A stretch of 64,000 nt of DNA from Malurus cyaneus samueli. Taxonomy: Eukaryota; Chordata; Aves; Passeriformes; Maluridae. A model generated the notes under the pieces. The model made no database searches, had not been told where the DNA came from, and saw nothing but the letters and a program-made list of their open reading frames with translations. Each line of letters begins with the position of its first letter. The stretch's first letter is position 1. The position numbers were made by a program, and so were the translations under genes. Shown one piece after another: positions 49,901 to 63,480 of this stretch. The DNA lies in contig CM019215.1 of assembly GCA_009741485.1 (NCBI GenBank), forward strand, positions 79,653,735 through 79,717,734, in the 5' to 3' direction.

Positions 49901-52429
49901 TGCTGATAAAGTTTGTTTCCTTAATTTAGAATTTCATATGAGCCTGTTTTCTTTTGTTGTGGAAGTAATAACCATATATTATCTGCTTTTTTTTTATAAG
50001 AACATCATATACAACATGTAAGTAGGAACAAAGTATTAAGCCATAATTTCTTTTTAGGTACCATTTATGATCAAATAGAACAGTGGATTGTGCAACACTA
50101 AGGCAGGCCACATGTTATCACATTTTGTCTGGCTATGTGTAATCATTATTTTAAATTGGTTTCCTCAAATGAGTGACTGGATTTCTTGGTCCCTGAATTC
50201 ATAGCATCTTGGGTTCCATTCATTGCAGTGGAAGCTTTGGGTTGTCATCAGTTCTAAATACAGAAGAGATAGTGCCCACATATAACCCTATGATCTCCAT
50301 GTGGAATTCCCTTCTCTATTCAGTTAGCCTGAGCTTATACTCACAACTAACCTATGGATTGCTCCTTGCTGTCCAATCTTGAGACAAGCAAAAACCCCCA
50401 CTTACTCCATGGTTGATCTAATTAAACCTAACAGCTGCCTATGACCTCTTCTAATTTGGAACATCACACATTAGCAGGCTGCCAGGAAAAATCTCTGTGG
50501 TTAAACTGAGTGAAGTTCATCACCCTGCACATGCATTTATTTCACACAGTGAACGTCCACACTGTCTGTGACATGTGCCAGATCAGATCTTAACCAAGTG
50601 GACCTCTTTTGCTGCTATACTGCCAGAAAAGTGAGACCCACTTCAGTACAAACTTTACACACAGACAGAATAGAAAGCAATTGATCAGAGCGAGCTGCCA
50701 GCCACACACTGCAAAACAGGAGTTGCAAAAATATTAATGCCAGAGCCCTGAGAGAAAACTGGCATGCTGCTACTGTGGTGGCTCTTTTTCCTGAGGGAGC
50801 TGCTGTGTGTCAGCTGCTCTCCACTGGGAGGCCTGATGCCCCTGGCAGCTCTCTCTGTGGGTTTACTTTTCTTACCTAGAGCAGCAAAAGCCTAAAGTTT
50901 TGGCAGGGCTGTCACCAACAACACATCGCTCCCTATGTGGCTTTCAGAGCCACGAAATTCAGAGAAACAGACAGTACGAAAAACATATTCTGAACTTTCT
51001 TTTTTCTTTGGTCCTCAGTAAGAGAGATATTGCAACTAAAAGAGGTTTCGAGACACTTTCGGGAAAGCCTTGCTACATAATGTTTCAGCAGATGGCTGTA
51101 ATAGGCCTAAGAGTTATGTTCAGGCAGTTGTATTCTGCAGGTTGGTAGCCAGCAAGCCCCCTTTTAGTGACTATTTTCCTCTGTACCATGTAAACATCTC
51201 TACCTCCTATAATTTTTACTGCAAAGAAAAATGATGTCTTGTGAAGTAATATGTTTGGAAGGTGGAAACCAATCATTTAGAACATGGAAAACATATATTT
51301 GTTGTCAAATAGCAGTGTTCTTCCAAGACAAATTGTAATTGGGCAAAACATTAAAAATCTGTTACTTCAATGCTCAAAACCTATGCCTTCTTCATAAAAG
51401 TTACAAGCAAAAGGGAAAAAATACCTTACTTGAACTGGTTCTTTCCAGCATTTAATGCAACCATACTTGCTCCGATTCCGATAAGCAGATTTTCCAGGTT
51501 TTTTATATTTCCTCAGATCATGAGAAATAAATTGAATTTGAGAATCTCATCCCATGGATTGTTCAGGAGGAGGGTTATTGCTTCTGTTAACATGTTTTTG
51601 GAATGAATATGTTAATATACTTTCATTGTGGTTACACCATTTCTAGCTCTCTCACTCGCTCAGAGCTATAGGCAATAAGGCGATCAACACAGCTATCACT
51701 GGGGGTGGCAAACTCCCAGTCAAGCAGGATTATTTCTATGTATGAACACAGTTTCTGCTTTATGTGAACTAGAATTTGATGTCACAACACAAGAATGGGC
51801 TTTTTATATATTGCTAGTATCGCTCTCATTTGCATAATGTAAGTTATAATCAATGCAATATTTTATTGCAAATTTGAAACATAAGTGTCTCATTTATGAA
51901 ATTAGGCAGCAAAAATAAATCCTTTTAAATGTTCATGAAAGACATGAATACTGACAGAAATTCAGAAAATTAATATGTCAAGAGAATGTCACTTAGGGAC
52001 ATGAATTCACAGCATCCTCTTCTGAGATTCACAGTCATACTCACATTTTGGCATTACTGAAAGCTTCAGCAAGGGAGAAATAATGCAGATATGGTGTCAG
52101 CAGAAGCAAAGGCATATTCACATTAACCAGTTTTTGAATGCTCTTCTGTCAAAACTGCAACTAGAAAATGATGCAGGCTAGAGAAAGCCAGTGAGGCTCC
52201 AAGTTATTTAAAACAAGTGAGATGTTTCTGCTAAGAAAAGCAAGTACCTAAGCAAAAAGGAAAGGAACAAAAACCCAGTTAAAGTAAATACTTTATGTGC
52301 AGGTGAAGAAAGGCAAATCTAAATCATGAAGAAAAAGGCAGATGAGTTCCTCAACTTACACAGTAAACATGTTGGTGAAGATCTTTCTCATAAAAAAAGC
52401 CCATTTGTGTAACAGCAGTAGTAAAAGTA

Positions 52430-52605
52430 AAAAAAAAAAACAAAAAAAAAAAAAAAAACAAAAACAAAAAAAAAAACACAAAAAAACCAAACAAACAAAC
52501 AAAACAAAAAAAAAAAAAAACCAAAACCAAAACCAAAACCAAACAAAAAAAAAAAAAAACCAAAAAAACCCCAAAAAACCCAACAAAAAAAAACCAAAAA
52601 CAACA
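52430..52605. repeat. A/C-only tract with (CCAAAA)n
   Basis: About 175 bp almost free of G and T. It includes CCAAAACCAAAACCAAAACC at 52521-52540; the opposite strand has four GG pairs with T4 loops. Long Lys/Asn/Gln and Phe/Leu frames on the two strands, up to 146 codons (52351-52791, minus), exist only because of this tract. Confidence 0.93.
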
Positions 52606-55600
52606 GAGAAGAGAGGAAATCCAAACTGTGAACAATCTGGAATACATTGTGTGTGAAGAAATGAGCCTGTTCGTTAGCAATAATCTCTTTCCTAGTTTGA
52701 AAATATTAAGAATGCTTACAGAAGAATTAGTGTTGGTTCGAAGACGTATGAAAGTTAGTGAATTAAAAAAATACCCAAGAATACACATCATAAACCAAAA
52801 GGAAAGTTACACTCATGGCTCATTTCACATTCTTTTCTTCAGAAGAAGGGGTTTTATTGCATATCCAAGCAAGCTTTCTGAAAGTACTGAGTTGAGATTA
52901 ACAAAATCAAAAATAGAAGACATGCAAGCAATTTTAGGAAGAACAAGTTTATGTTTGAAAAATGACACAAGTGCAAAGAGTGAATCAGTCATGATGCCCT
53001 TCCCTCTAAAACTCAACAAAGATTCAATAGGCAATCTGTCATAAGGACAAAGAGGAAACCATAAAGACAGGGTGAAAACAGAGGGAGTGCCCAGTTCTGA
53101 ATACTCCAAACACCTGGAATATTTTTTGTGTCATTGAATTATCACAGGGACAGATACAAACTCTTCCTGCCACAAAATATATTCAAACTTTTCTATGGAG
53201 AAGAAACTCTATCTTGGAAAAAAATGGCTGATATGAGGAAAGAATGCTGTCTCATTTAAAGGAAGTTTTTTTTGGTTTTTTTTTTCCTCTTTTTACTAGA
53301 TCAGCATGTACAAATACATTAGCTAATAGGGCAAGAAGTACAAAATAATCAATGCAATTCTGTTGTTTCTGTCCTATTAAAGTGCTCATGAAGGGTTGAA
53401 CCTTCTCCATTTCCAGTACGGGTAAATAACACTACCAGCACAATGTACTGAATAAAGGGAAAAAAAAGAATAAAGAAAGATTGACACACCATTTTCTATG
53501 TTTGTTTGCCTGCTCCCAAACTAAAATAATCCCAGATTTGATTTATGGGATAATCCTGCTGCTGGTTTGTGTTACTGTTTCAGTGAACTTTGATAAAAGA
53601 TTTTATTTGTTCCACTCTTCATTCCCCTAAAATAAACCTGTCCTTCTTCATCTATCATTTCTTCAGTCACTGGAGAACACATAAGTGCTGAAGTTGTATT
53701 AAAAAACACTTCTTAGATTAACATTGAGTGAATTTTCTCCTTGCCTACAAGATAATTACGTTTCTGATGTTGCCCACTTGGAGATGTACTTAAAAGTATC
53801 AGCAGTGCTTGAGATAACATCTGCTAAGTGCTTTTTGATTAAGTCTTTTATAATTACTCATTTTCACAAAGCATGTGTCTGTTTGAAGGGCACCTCACTT
53901 ATCAAAGAGAGTATGCTAATGGAAGCCTTTCACTATCTTGGATTTCTTACACTGATTTGACATTTTGTTTAAGTTTATGAGAATCTGGAAAAGTCTACGG
54001 ATGGTCTGTGTCATGATTGCCTGAATTTTTACATGTAATTCAAACTAAGTCTCCTATGCACCATCTATGAAGAGATGATGGTTGTGTTTGTTAGCTCAAG
54101 TTTGGAAGTTTCTTGGCTCAGGCTGGACAATCACAGTACATCTGGCAATGGAAGAGACCACAAAGAAAACCGACTCAGACCGCAGCTCTTGAACAGAATT
54201 TTGTAATAGGTGGACCTCAATTCCCAAGCAATGAAGTCCTTTTATGAGACTGCTGGGCTGGAAAATCAAAGACAACTGAAAAACGTCTTAGTAATTTCTG
54301 CAATAATTATAAAAGTTTCTTGTAGTTTTAAAAATCTCAAATAAAACATCTGAGAAAGCTGAATAATTCAGTATTACCAGAAAGTCCTTGCCAGTCTATC
54401 AACAGGTCAACTAATCACAGATGTTTTTTGATGAATTAATGAAGTCTCTGAAAATATAAACATAGAAAAATTTAAAAAGGAGTCATCTAAATTGTGAGAT
54501 ACTTTTCATCCTCTTTGCTGAAATTATATGATCAGATGTCCTTAAAATGCTTGCACTTATCAACTCAAAAAAAGAGTTGTAAATATCTCAGGAAAGAAAG
54601 TTATATTCAAATCAGATAGGAGTATATTTAGAAACATGTTTGTTGGTGCTCAAAACAGATGGTGGGACATTTGAGAAAAACTGTGTTATCTTTTTCTCTA
54701 GGCATCATCAATATTAGGTGAAACACTGAAGAACAAGCAAGACATTTCTGAGGTAAAATGTGGCTTGGATTCTGAATGCTATAGAAACCATTCCTTGGCC
54801 TTTTGTTGCTCCATTTGTGGATTGCCACGAAACACTTCTGTAAATTTTAAAACATGTCTGGTGAGTAGCTGGACAAGAACAAGCTGTACAGCACACAATG
54901 AATATAGACCTCAGCATGCACTGGCAGACATTAATAGAAGATATTGAGATATGCAACAAAAAGCCAACATGGCCATTGATTTTTGGGGGAAAAAAAAACT
55001 GTGATTCAAAATATCCAGAAATAGTGAAGTAATTTTTGCATTTTCATGAGCAAAACAGACTTAATCAAATTATTTATTGATTGATAAAAAATAATAAACT
55101 ACAGAGATAAATTACATATTAAGGACCTTTCATATGTGACTTGCAGAACAACAAAAGACTAAGGCTGGAAAAGTGAATTTCTAAATCTTAGGCTAGAGAA
55201 AAACTCATGTTATTTTGCATATATGTCATGACAAAAGTGTTAACAGTAAATTAATCATAACTACTGCTTAAACTTGACAGTAATAATGATGTTAGAACAC
55301 AGACCCAGACAGGGTTTTTACATGAATGAAATAGAGGACTTCCTTTAGTATTTAAGTACCCAGAGCACATTTTTCAAGTTTGAAACTGCGAGTGCCTCTG
55401 CAGGGAAAAATAAAAAACTTGAGAATACAGTTTGAAAACAGACCTTTCCAAATTTGGACAACCTTTTGGAAAATAATTAGGAAATCATTACTCATCTTCT
55501 TATTGTTAGAACTCTAACAATGGATGAAACCATAAATACCATTGCTAGATTTTCTGTGGCAAACTGACACAACTGACACAACTGACTGTGGACAATTTCT

Positions 55601-58600
55601 GCAATTAAGAATTCATTGCCACATATGGACTTTCAAAAGGAATCTTGGAGACAAATACAATGTGAGTTCATCATACTGAGCAGAACTAGAAATAATGGGT
55701 GAAGCCAGAAGAAATGCCAATTTACACTGGATAACTGCACCATCCATATCTAGTGTTGTTTTGAAACCTATCTGTGTTGATTAATAATGAATAATTATTT
55801 ACTAGTAATGTAATTAGGTGATAGAAAAATCAGGCTAGAATTGTGTGCCAGCCAAAATAGGAATAATGAAGATGAGAATGTAAGAGACTGATTAAATAAA
55901 GGTCTGGAAAACAGAGGAGGATGAAAAGAGTAATTCTGTCTGAAGTATCCAGTCCATTGAACATGCTTTTTAGAAGTATGAGAATTCTTGCTTTCCTTAT
56001 TGATGGTATGTTTAAGCAAATTATCTAAGTTTTAAATTTAAAGCACTACTTTTTGAACAATAATTATGTTAAATGTGACATTATATTAAAAAAAAAAATC
56101 AAACAGGAGGGTAATAAAACATCTGCTGCTAATCAGTGATTCAGATCAAAGAATCTGTTTCAAAGGGTTTCTTTGGCAGACATCTTTGCAGATCTTCATC
56201 TACATTTGCTACCATCTCAAGTAGTAAAATTTCTAATCTTTATTTATTGATTAAACTTTAAAAACTACTACAGAATGTAATTACTATGTGTTCTACATGT
56301 TTATTTTCGTACCCCTTTCCTGGTCACTTTGCCTACAGGCAAATAGACAGGAAAATCTGATTAACAGCATTCATGAAAACTGGCTGCAAAGCTTTTAAGA
56401 AACTAAGATTACTTAAATTCTTATTAAGCTTCCTGTTAGGAAAATAAGCTCTTTCCTCTAAGACCTGACTGCTTATTTAAGTCTTTCTACAGATAATCTT
56501 ACTTCAATTGATTATATTTAAAGAATATTATCTTAAATTGAAGAGGTAGTTTAGCATATTTTTGTATAAATCCTATTACCCAGTCAAACAATTTTCCTTT
56601 ATATATAATGTCATCCAGCAGCATAAATATGCTCTATTATCAAGAATATTTAAAGACAGATGATATGCACTCATCCTGGATATGTGCCACCTGTTCTCAA
56701 TGAAACTGATGAGCAACATCAAACAAACTGCAATTGTTTGCTGGAGCTGCTCTTTACTGGAACACACTTGAAAAGAATTTTTCAGATGACATCCATTAGG
56801 GATATTTGTACTTTAGACACACCTGATGACAAGCTTGGAAATTTTGGGGTTCAGATGAGGAAAAGAGAGAGGAATAAAAGAAAACCTCTTGTCTTGACTT
56901 ACATGAATGCAAAACTATTCTTTTGACAACTGTGCAGCTCAGGATTGCTAATTACAATGATTCCTCAGGTAGGATTTCCTGAATTATAATACCATCTTGA
57001 CTGAATGATTGCCTTGAGGCAGAAAATTACATATGCCATGGAAATATGTATATTATCTACCTACCTGAATGACTATGCCTGATATTTCTTTAGAGATACT
57101 TCTTTAGTATCTACAGAGTACTTAGAGTTTCAGTCAGAGGAACATTTAAAAGCATGTGCTTCTGAAATACACATCTCCTCTTGAAGTTGTGAGTGAAAAT
57201 GATACCACTTCTCTTTTTGAAAAAAAAAAAAAAATCTCCAGGGTTTTTATTTCCAAGTAAAATCTAGTCCTTTCTAGAAGATATGGCTTTAGAAAGTTTG
57301 GATATGTTATGGGGAACAAATATCAACTGTCCCTTAACCCACAGAAAGAGTTCCAGAGTATGATTCGTGGTTTGGTACATAATAGTGATTAATGAAATAC
57401 CTGAAACTAACTGAGGCGTGAATATGTTTCCATCTAGCACCATTTGTGACAAAGAGGGTCTGAAATCCCTACAGAAATGTAGTGTTTCCACATGAAGACA
57501 TTTTAGCCTCTAGCAAATCTATTGCAGTGTAGCTATGCAGGCCATTTCCATCTAAGTTTGGATGACTGATTTGTACCTCTGATCTTCCATGTTGCAATAT
57601 ACACACTGAGGGTAATTGTCTCAATATGACACAAGCACCAAATATACCAGAATCTTCTTGTTAGCCAGGTGTCATAATATTTTTGGCAAAAATTTGGTGC
57701 AAGAAGGCTGTATTAGACTGTTTCCTAGGAATCTGTAGGTGACTACTTTGATGAAAGCTTAGATTAACAGATTTGTATAAAAATATTCCTATTTTTAAAG
57801 TCTGTTTTCATAATTATTCCAACTTATGAATAATTATAACTGTAAGAGTGGGGACTGGGAGGGTGTCCTAGCTGCTCTGTGTATCACAGATTTAGGGTGG
57901 GAGGACCCTACCAATGCATTGCATTGTCAGGCCAAGGACTCAGCCCAAGTAAGGAAGGGTCTGGTAGGATCTGGAACACACAGGAAAGCAATCCCTGCCC
58001 TCAGAGTAGCCATATCAAATTATCAATTAAAGGAAGAGATCCCAATGGCACACATAGGTGCAGATAATCCCTTTGCCAGAGCCCAGTGCACCCTTATGAT
58101 CCATCCACACTGAGTAATGCCCCAGGTGTAAGTGTTTCCAGGAGTGCTTAAGCAGAGGTGCAATTTCCAGTGTTTTACTGAAACAACAACACCATTTATA
58201 TGCATATATTAAGCAAATAGGTAATTACTTTCTGAACTAAATGAAGGCAATCTCTTCTGAATACTGAAGAAATTTTAGTCACATTTGATCTATGAAACTG
58301 CAAGTGCTTAGGATGCAAGATAACAGACTGCAAAGTCCAGCATTAGCCTTTTAATATTTAATTTCCATATTAATATGAATCAGATCTTCAGAGATTTACA
58401 ATTAAGATGTTTGTCAGCATTTCATTGCAAAAATCCCTTGGTGTCTTGAGCTCAATAATTATTTGTCAATGGTTTGGAGTTAATACCAAATTATGCCTAA
58501 AAATAATGGCCTTCTTGAATATTTACAGAAGAATGGAGTTGATTGCAATTTTTTATCTTATTGTGTGCTCGGTTTTATTAAATGTGTGGTTATTTTATCT

Positions 58601-60460
58601 ACTGGGATGAGGGGTTTTATAATATATTTGTTAATATTTTCCCATCAAAATTAAGTTCCATATTACATTTTTTTAATATAAATATCAATATTTGGATTTG
58701 AAGTCAATGGCTCTAGAGCCAGACTAAGATGGGGAGATGCATGAGTTTTTAAAATTTTTCAGCTAAAAAATTAATTTAAAAGTCTCCTCTTGTTCTCAAA
58801 ATAGTCACAGTAGCAAATGAAGTTTCCTCAGCTAGTATCTTTGCCTTCTATCTTTTTTCCTTCAGATATATCTGTGGCAGAAAGACTAAAAAGAAATATA
58901 CTGTATTGTTAATTTGTAAGATGTATTTCAGTAACAGTAAAAGTTTACTTTTAAGTAAACTGCAGCAGAAGTAGCAGTGAATCAAGTTTTGACAGTCAAC
59001 TTTCATTTTTTTTCTTTGGTCTGGTCAATGGACTGAAGCTAAAACCATTTTCCAGCAAAATTAACAACCACCATCTTTTTGCTCAGTGACTTGGCACAGG
59101 CATTGTCCCCAGGAAATCCTACAGTGACCTATTACAGCAACTGTTTTTACACAGAAGGAGAATCTCGACCTTTGCTTTGGCATGGATTTGGGTGACCCAC
59201 AACATGTTTACAGATCATAATTCCTGATATACTGTGCTCAGTGTCCCTTCAGCTTGATAGTTACCTTATTCTCGATCTCGTGTGCCGGTGTAATCCTACT
59301 GACATCCAGCACAAAGCAGACTCTGATGACAGAAATGGATGGAGGTTCCCTCCTCTCTTCAATAGATTGTATGAAAGACTCAGTTCCAATCACAGTTTTC
59401 AATTTATTATTTTTAGTTTTACAACTAGGTACTATGATACCTATGAGCTGGGCAAAGAAATTCCACTTTGGTAAGGAATAATTAATAAAGACATCTCTAA
59501 ATGAAATTTCTCTACGGAAATTCCACAGAGGTTTAATTTTTTTTTTTCATTGAAATTGATGAATTAATTTATTTAGATTAAAAAAATTGAATGTAACCAA
59601 AACATTTTAAGTTGCCCAATTCAAGGACCGTTTTCTCATGAGTTACTCATTGTGTAGCTGTATCTACTAATGATGCCATGGTGTTGTGGCACTGTTGACT
59701 TTCTTAGGGGTCCAGACTTTCCTGAACAGGTTAAGACATTGATAAATGCCTCATCTGATAAAATCAAGTCATGTAGAACAAGAAAAGGAGGAGGAAATAA
59801 TGAAGTATGCCATCATTGATGTGGCAGCACAGGGATATTCAGCTGAACACCAAACCCAATTAAAACAAGGAACTCTGTCATTTTTAACTTGTAAGCTTTT
59901 TGAACTCCCTGAATAATCTGTCCTATAAAAAAGTTTGGATAGTTGTCTTAGGCTGACAAGAATGTCACAATATCAGGACTTCCTAAGGGACTATGCTCTG
60001 ATTTTCGCCTGGCTGAAACTATCACTGGAAGCTGTTGATATTTTTGTCTATTCTTGACAACTGGGGACAGCAAATAGAAGATTACAGACCACTGCCTACA
60101 GATAAAAACACACTAGCTGCATTCTGGTTTTACTTTCAATACAGAGAAAATTAATATTAAGGGTACATAAAATGAGCACATTAAAAAAAAAAAAAAGGTT
60201 TGCCTATAAGGCTACTTTCCTATTTTATTCCTCCAATGAAACTATTTGTTAAATCCATAGCATATTTCCAAGAATTTGTAACAGCATGTGAATTGCAATA
60301 AATAAAGCCCTAAAGAACAAAACACCTGGGTTTTAGATGATTTAACCTACTCCACAGAGTTTGGGTTTGCTATTTTACTTATAGCCATATTTACTGTTCT
60401 TTTTGATATGTAATGAAAATTTAGAATTTCACCTACAACTGAAATGCAGATTTTTTTTTT
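52606..60460. other. AT-rich non-coding DNA, no gene supported
   Basis: No transposon or recognisable exon. It includes a 138-codon frame at 52628-53044 and a GC-richer patch at 57830-58130 with two overlapping frames (95 and 62 codons), neither resembling a known family. A 77-codon frame at 59241-59474 overlaps another of 75 codons. A-runs lie at about 57221-57234 and 60183-60197. Confidence 0.55.
52628..53044 (+). other. 138-codon open frame, coding status doubtful
   Basis: The longest plus-strand frame outside recognisable repeats apart from tract-driven ones. It starts MNNLEYIVCEEMSLF shortly after the A/C tract and ends KLNKDSIGNLS before a TAA. It has no signal peptide, transmembrane segment, domain or repeat that I recognise. 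The opposite strand is open for 94 codons over part of it. A rough estimate is that about one frame this long is expected by chance in 128 kb of AT-rich double-strand search space. Probably not a gene. Confidence 0.12.
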
Positions 60461-60594
60461 CCCCCAAGATAATGTTGTGGTTTTGGTTTTGGGGTGTTGT
60501 TTTTTTTTTTTTTTGTTGTTTGGTTTTTTTTGTTTTTTTTTTTTTTTTTCTTTGTTTGTTTTTTTTTTTTTTTTTTTTTTTTCTTTTTTTTTTC
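60461..60594. repeat. T/G-only tract
   Basis: T runs broken by G, GG and GTTGTT, the reverse-strand counterpart of the A/C tracts. It starts after CCCCCAAGATAATG and ends TTTTCTG. Simple repeat; Phe-rich frames here are artefacts. Confidence 0.92.
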
Positions 60595-62433
60595 TGTCAA
60601 GATTCCTGTTAGCCGGAATGGTAACATTGCATCTTATAACATTGTAAATCCATTTCTGAATAAATAAATTCTACGACAAATAAGAGATTCTCTGCCAGCA
60701 TTGCACTGCATATTCTTTTGAATATTTTCTTATAAGTTACTTTTGTCTTCATATCATGACTCTATCTAACTGCTTCATATAAATTCACATTGCTACAAAA
60801 GGATTTTACTCTAAGTGTATTATGAAGTCAGATGAGCCCCAGCCAAGGGACAGGGTAAAACACTGTTTCTAAACTCACTTCAATTTTAAAAACCAGGCTT
60901 CATTTCTAGAAAAAGGAGCAATAGTTTTCAGTAAAATACTGGGTCAAGCATTCCTGAAGGTATTCTCTTGCCATTGCTACGTTTAGCAACAATTTCAAGG
61001 GTACAAATTTTAAGGGTATCTGTCTGAATTTTACAATATGCTTGAATATGTACAGATAAGTAAAAACACAGAATTATCCGTTCTTAGGTAAAAATTCAGA
61101 GCCATACCTGCTCAGAAGCAACATATTTGTGAGACTTTTTACTTCTAAAACTCACAGTAGGCAGACAGCTTTTATGGTTTACTGAAAACTAAAATTTTTG
61201 ATAACTAATGATAACTGATAACTAATATTTTCAGAGGATTTATCATGGTTTATTTATCAGATTTTATGGGACGTTTGAAACAAACATATAGGTCACTTTT
61301 GTAGTGAGAAAGTCCATTAACATCCTGTCAAGCACAAGACTCTTGTGCCCTGCTTATATATGCAATTTATTTCAGATACAAATAAAAATGAGAAAAAAGA
61401 CAGTCACAGGAAATTATCTTGTATGTGATTACTTTCAGCTGAAGTGATTGTCATGAAGAGGAGCTCCAGTGATGAAAAGAATTGGTTAAGAAAGGGAAAT
61501 AATTTCCATCAGGCAGGAAGGTGCACAGAACTTGCCCATGTTGGTCTCTATCGCAGCAAAGGGCACCCACAGCGAATGCTGCTTGTTCTGCACCAGCAGC
61601 AGGAACAGCCTCCACATGTTCTCTGTCTCAGAAAAGTTATCCACCTCCCTCTGGACACAGCAGTCTAAAGGACCTAAGAAAACAAATCGGGCTCTGTGTA
61701 TTGCTGAATTCTGTCTTAGTCCTCACTGTGACAAAAGCAAGAAGGTTGAAAATGTTATGCTTCCATAACACTCATGAAAGGAAGGAAAAGTGAAGTGGGG
61801 TCCACTGCCCATTTTGAGAGAATTCAAAGAAATCAGACAGTCCCTGGACACTTCTCTACCATTCACTGAAAGGTAGAGGTTGAAATACTGATCATTTCCC
61901 ACATTGAAAACAACTGTTACCACAATCTATTGAATATTCTCACATCAGTCATATTTCTTATTGGTATGCTGGACAGGCATGAAATTCACTTTTTGTTAGG
62001 TTTGATTCAATGTGGGAGTCACACTTTAAAAACAGAAGTGGAATATTTGGGCATTCAACAACCAGACTTTAATATACCAGGCATACTGTGGATATCACTG
62101 AGTGCTTCTCTTTTTTTTATTTAAGTACTAGGCATACTCTTATATGTGTCCTCAGATTTAAATTCAGGTCACATTGCTTCTAAAGTAACTTAGTGTTTCT
62201 ATGAGATGATGAATGGATTGAAGTAACCCATCTCGACAGAGAAAGATATCATCCTAATAATCTGATATTTTATGTTCTATTTTATAATTACTTTTGCCTC
62301 AGATTAATGAATTCCATTTACAGCAGCAAGCTAGCAAATGAAAACCATTCAGCACAAGTATGAAATATAATGGAAAGATGAGACTATTTGGTATGTAAGA
62401 CAGAAATTGAAGTATTGAAGAGTCATTATTTTA

Positions 62434-62435
<2 letters not shown>
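60595..62435. other. AT-rich non-coding DNA, no gene seen
   Basis: Unique-looking. The patch 61444-61793 is GC-richer, with three overlapping frames of 74-90 codons in all three plus-strand phases. None resembles a known family, and the overlap argues against a simple coding exon. Confidence 0.55.
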
Positions 62436-62468
<33 letters not shown>

Positions 62469-62475
62469 AAAAAAA
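62436..62475. repeat. Poly-A tract, about 40 bp
   Basis: Thirty-one A, one G, then eight A. No retroposed gene sequence is visible upstream. Simple repeat. Confidence 0.9.
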
Positions 62476-62732
62476 TCATGGTGTAAATTTTATTAAAAAG
62501 AAGTCTCTTTCCCTTGAAGGAAATCAAATACATTTACATTTTTGAAGACAATTACCAAGGCCACAGAACTGAAAAACTAAGCTTTCAATTTTCTTCTCAA
62601 ATAACCCTCTTTGTTCCCACTTGTTTCTCTGTTTCGTGCGTTAAATGGTTCACATTTCTCTGTGTGTTCCATTTGAAATCAGATCATTAAGAAAAAAAAA
62701 AAGCCGGTATTTTTTAAATGAACTTCTGTTTC

Positions 62733-62858
62733 TATATAAATCCCTCCTTGTTTAGAAATGCGTGGTCTCATCTGCCGAGGAATGCACATCTCTTTCAAGC
62801 AAGATCCCCTTGCAGCAGCTGTTCTGCAGCCTAAAGCAGCTGAGTGCTGCTTAATAAA
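62733..62858 (+). promoter_or_regulatory. TATA box and AATAAA pair of unknown origin
   Basis: TATATAAA at 62733-62740 is followed 113 bp later by AATAAA at 62853-62858. The sequence between is more GC-rich (about half G+C by eye) than its surroundings. The spacing resembles the U3-R layout of the solo LTR at 40517-40962. No TG...CA ends with a target duplication were found, and the sequence matches no LTR that I recognise. It may be an eroded LTR or coincidence. Confidence 0.2.
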
Positions 62859-63141
62859 GCCATTGCACTAAAAAGTGAGATGGAGTGTGTCTGTGAGCTG
62901 GAAAGGAGCAGTGCCAAGGAGCTGGGACACAGGACTCAGGGTCACAGTGCTGGGGGCGAAGGCACCAGCATGGGAATCAAATGTCACAGGCAGAAGTGGC
63001 CAAGGAAGTCAGACATCTCCAGTCTGAAAGGCAGCAAGTGATTCCACAGCAACCAGAGTCTGGCTTTAATAGGAAAGATCCTGATGGTGTCTGGAGCCCC
63101 AATTCCTGTTACTGGAAGGGCTACCTGCCAACAACCCCTCT
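62859..63141. other. GC-richer block ending at a poly-A run
   Basis: Purine-rich, G+C-richer sequence with overlapping 65- and 81-codon plus frames, ending directly at a 23-A run. It could be the body of an old retroposed transcript with its tail, but no 5' boundary, target duplication or recognisable source gene is visible. Confidence 0.25.
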
Positions 63142-63164
63142 AAAAAAAAAAAAAAAAAAAAAAA
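63142..63164. repeat. Poly-A tract, 23 bp
   Basis: Uninterrupted A run after CAACCCCTCT. See the preceding block for its possible tail interpretation. Confidence 0.9.
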
Positions 63165-63480
63165 TCCATCATTATCCCTACCTATTGCCTCCAAAGAATC
63201 AAAACCATTCCAGGGAGAGACTATAAATTTATTTAAAATTTGAGGCACAGTGGCAAAGAAAAAAGGACAAAGTTTTGTATATGTGGCTGCAAACCCTATA
63301 GAAACCAAGACCTCATGCTGGCATGGAATTTTACTGTGGCAACAGATGTAATAATGTTTGTCAGGCTGTAAAAGAACAGAATCAAACAACATACATATTG
63401 CAAATAATGACAGAAAACAGAGTGGAGTTATGCCATGGCCACTAGAAAGTTGTTTTCACAGTAATACAGCTCTCAGAACT

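Larger units (their letters stand above)
43906..52429. other. AT-rich non-coding DNA, no gene seen
   Basis: Long unique-looking stretch without recognisable transposons. Frames up to 102 codons (45963-46271, minus) carry no known domain. Notable small structures are a 16-bp palindrome at 44132-44147 and a TAATTA palindrome at 46955-46968, both listed separately. A short CCCT run lies near 46827-46839. The 46900-47560 stretch is free of obvious repeats and could hold conserved non-coding sequence, but this cannot be shown from one genome. Confidence 0.6.

Noticed and set aside
52351..52791. 146-codon Phe-rich frame resembling a membrane protein
   Set aside because: Hydrophobicity comes from reading T-rich DNA opposite the A/C tract.
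59230..59474. Minus-strand VCFVLDVS string recalling a von Willebrand A-domain metal site
   Set aside because: Only a handful of residues match, the following residues do not fit the domain, and no neighbouring exons of such a gene were found.
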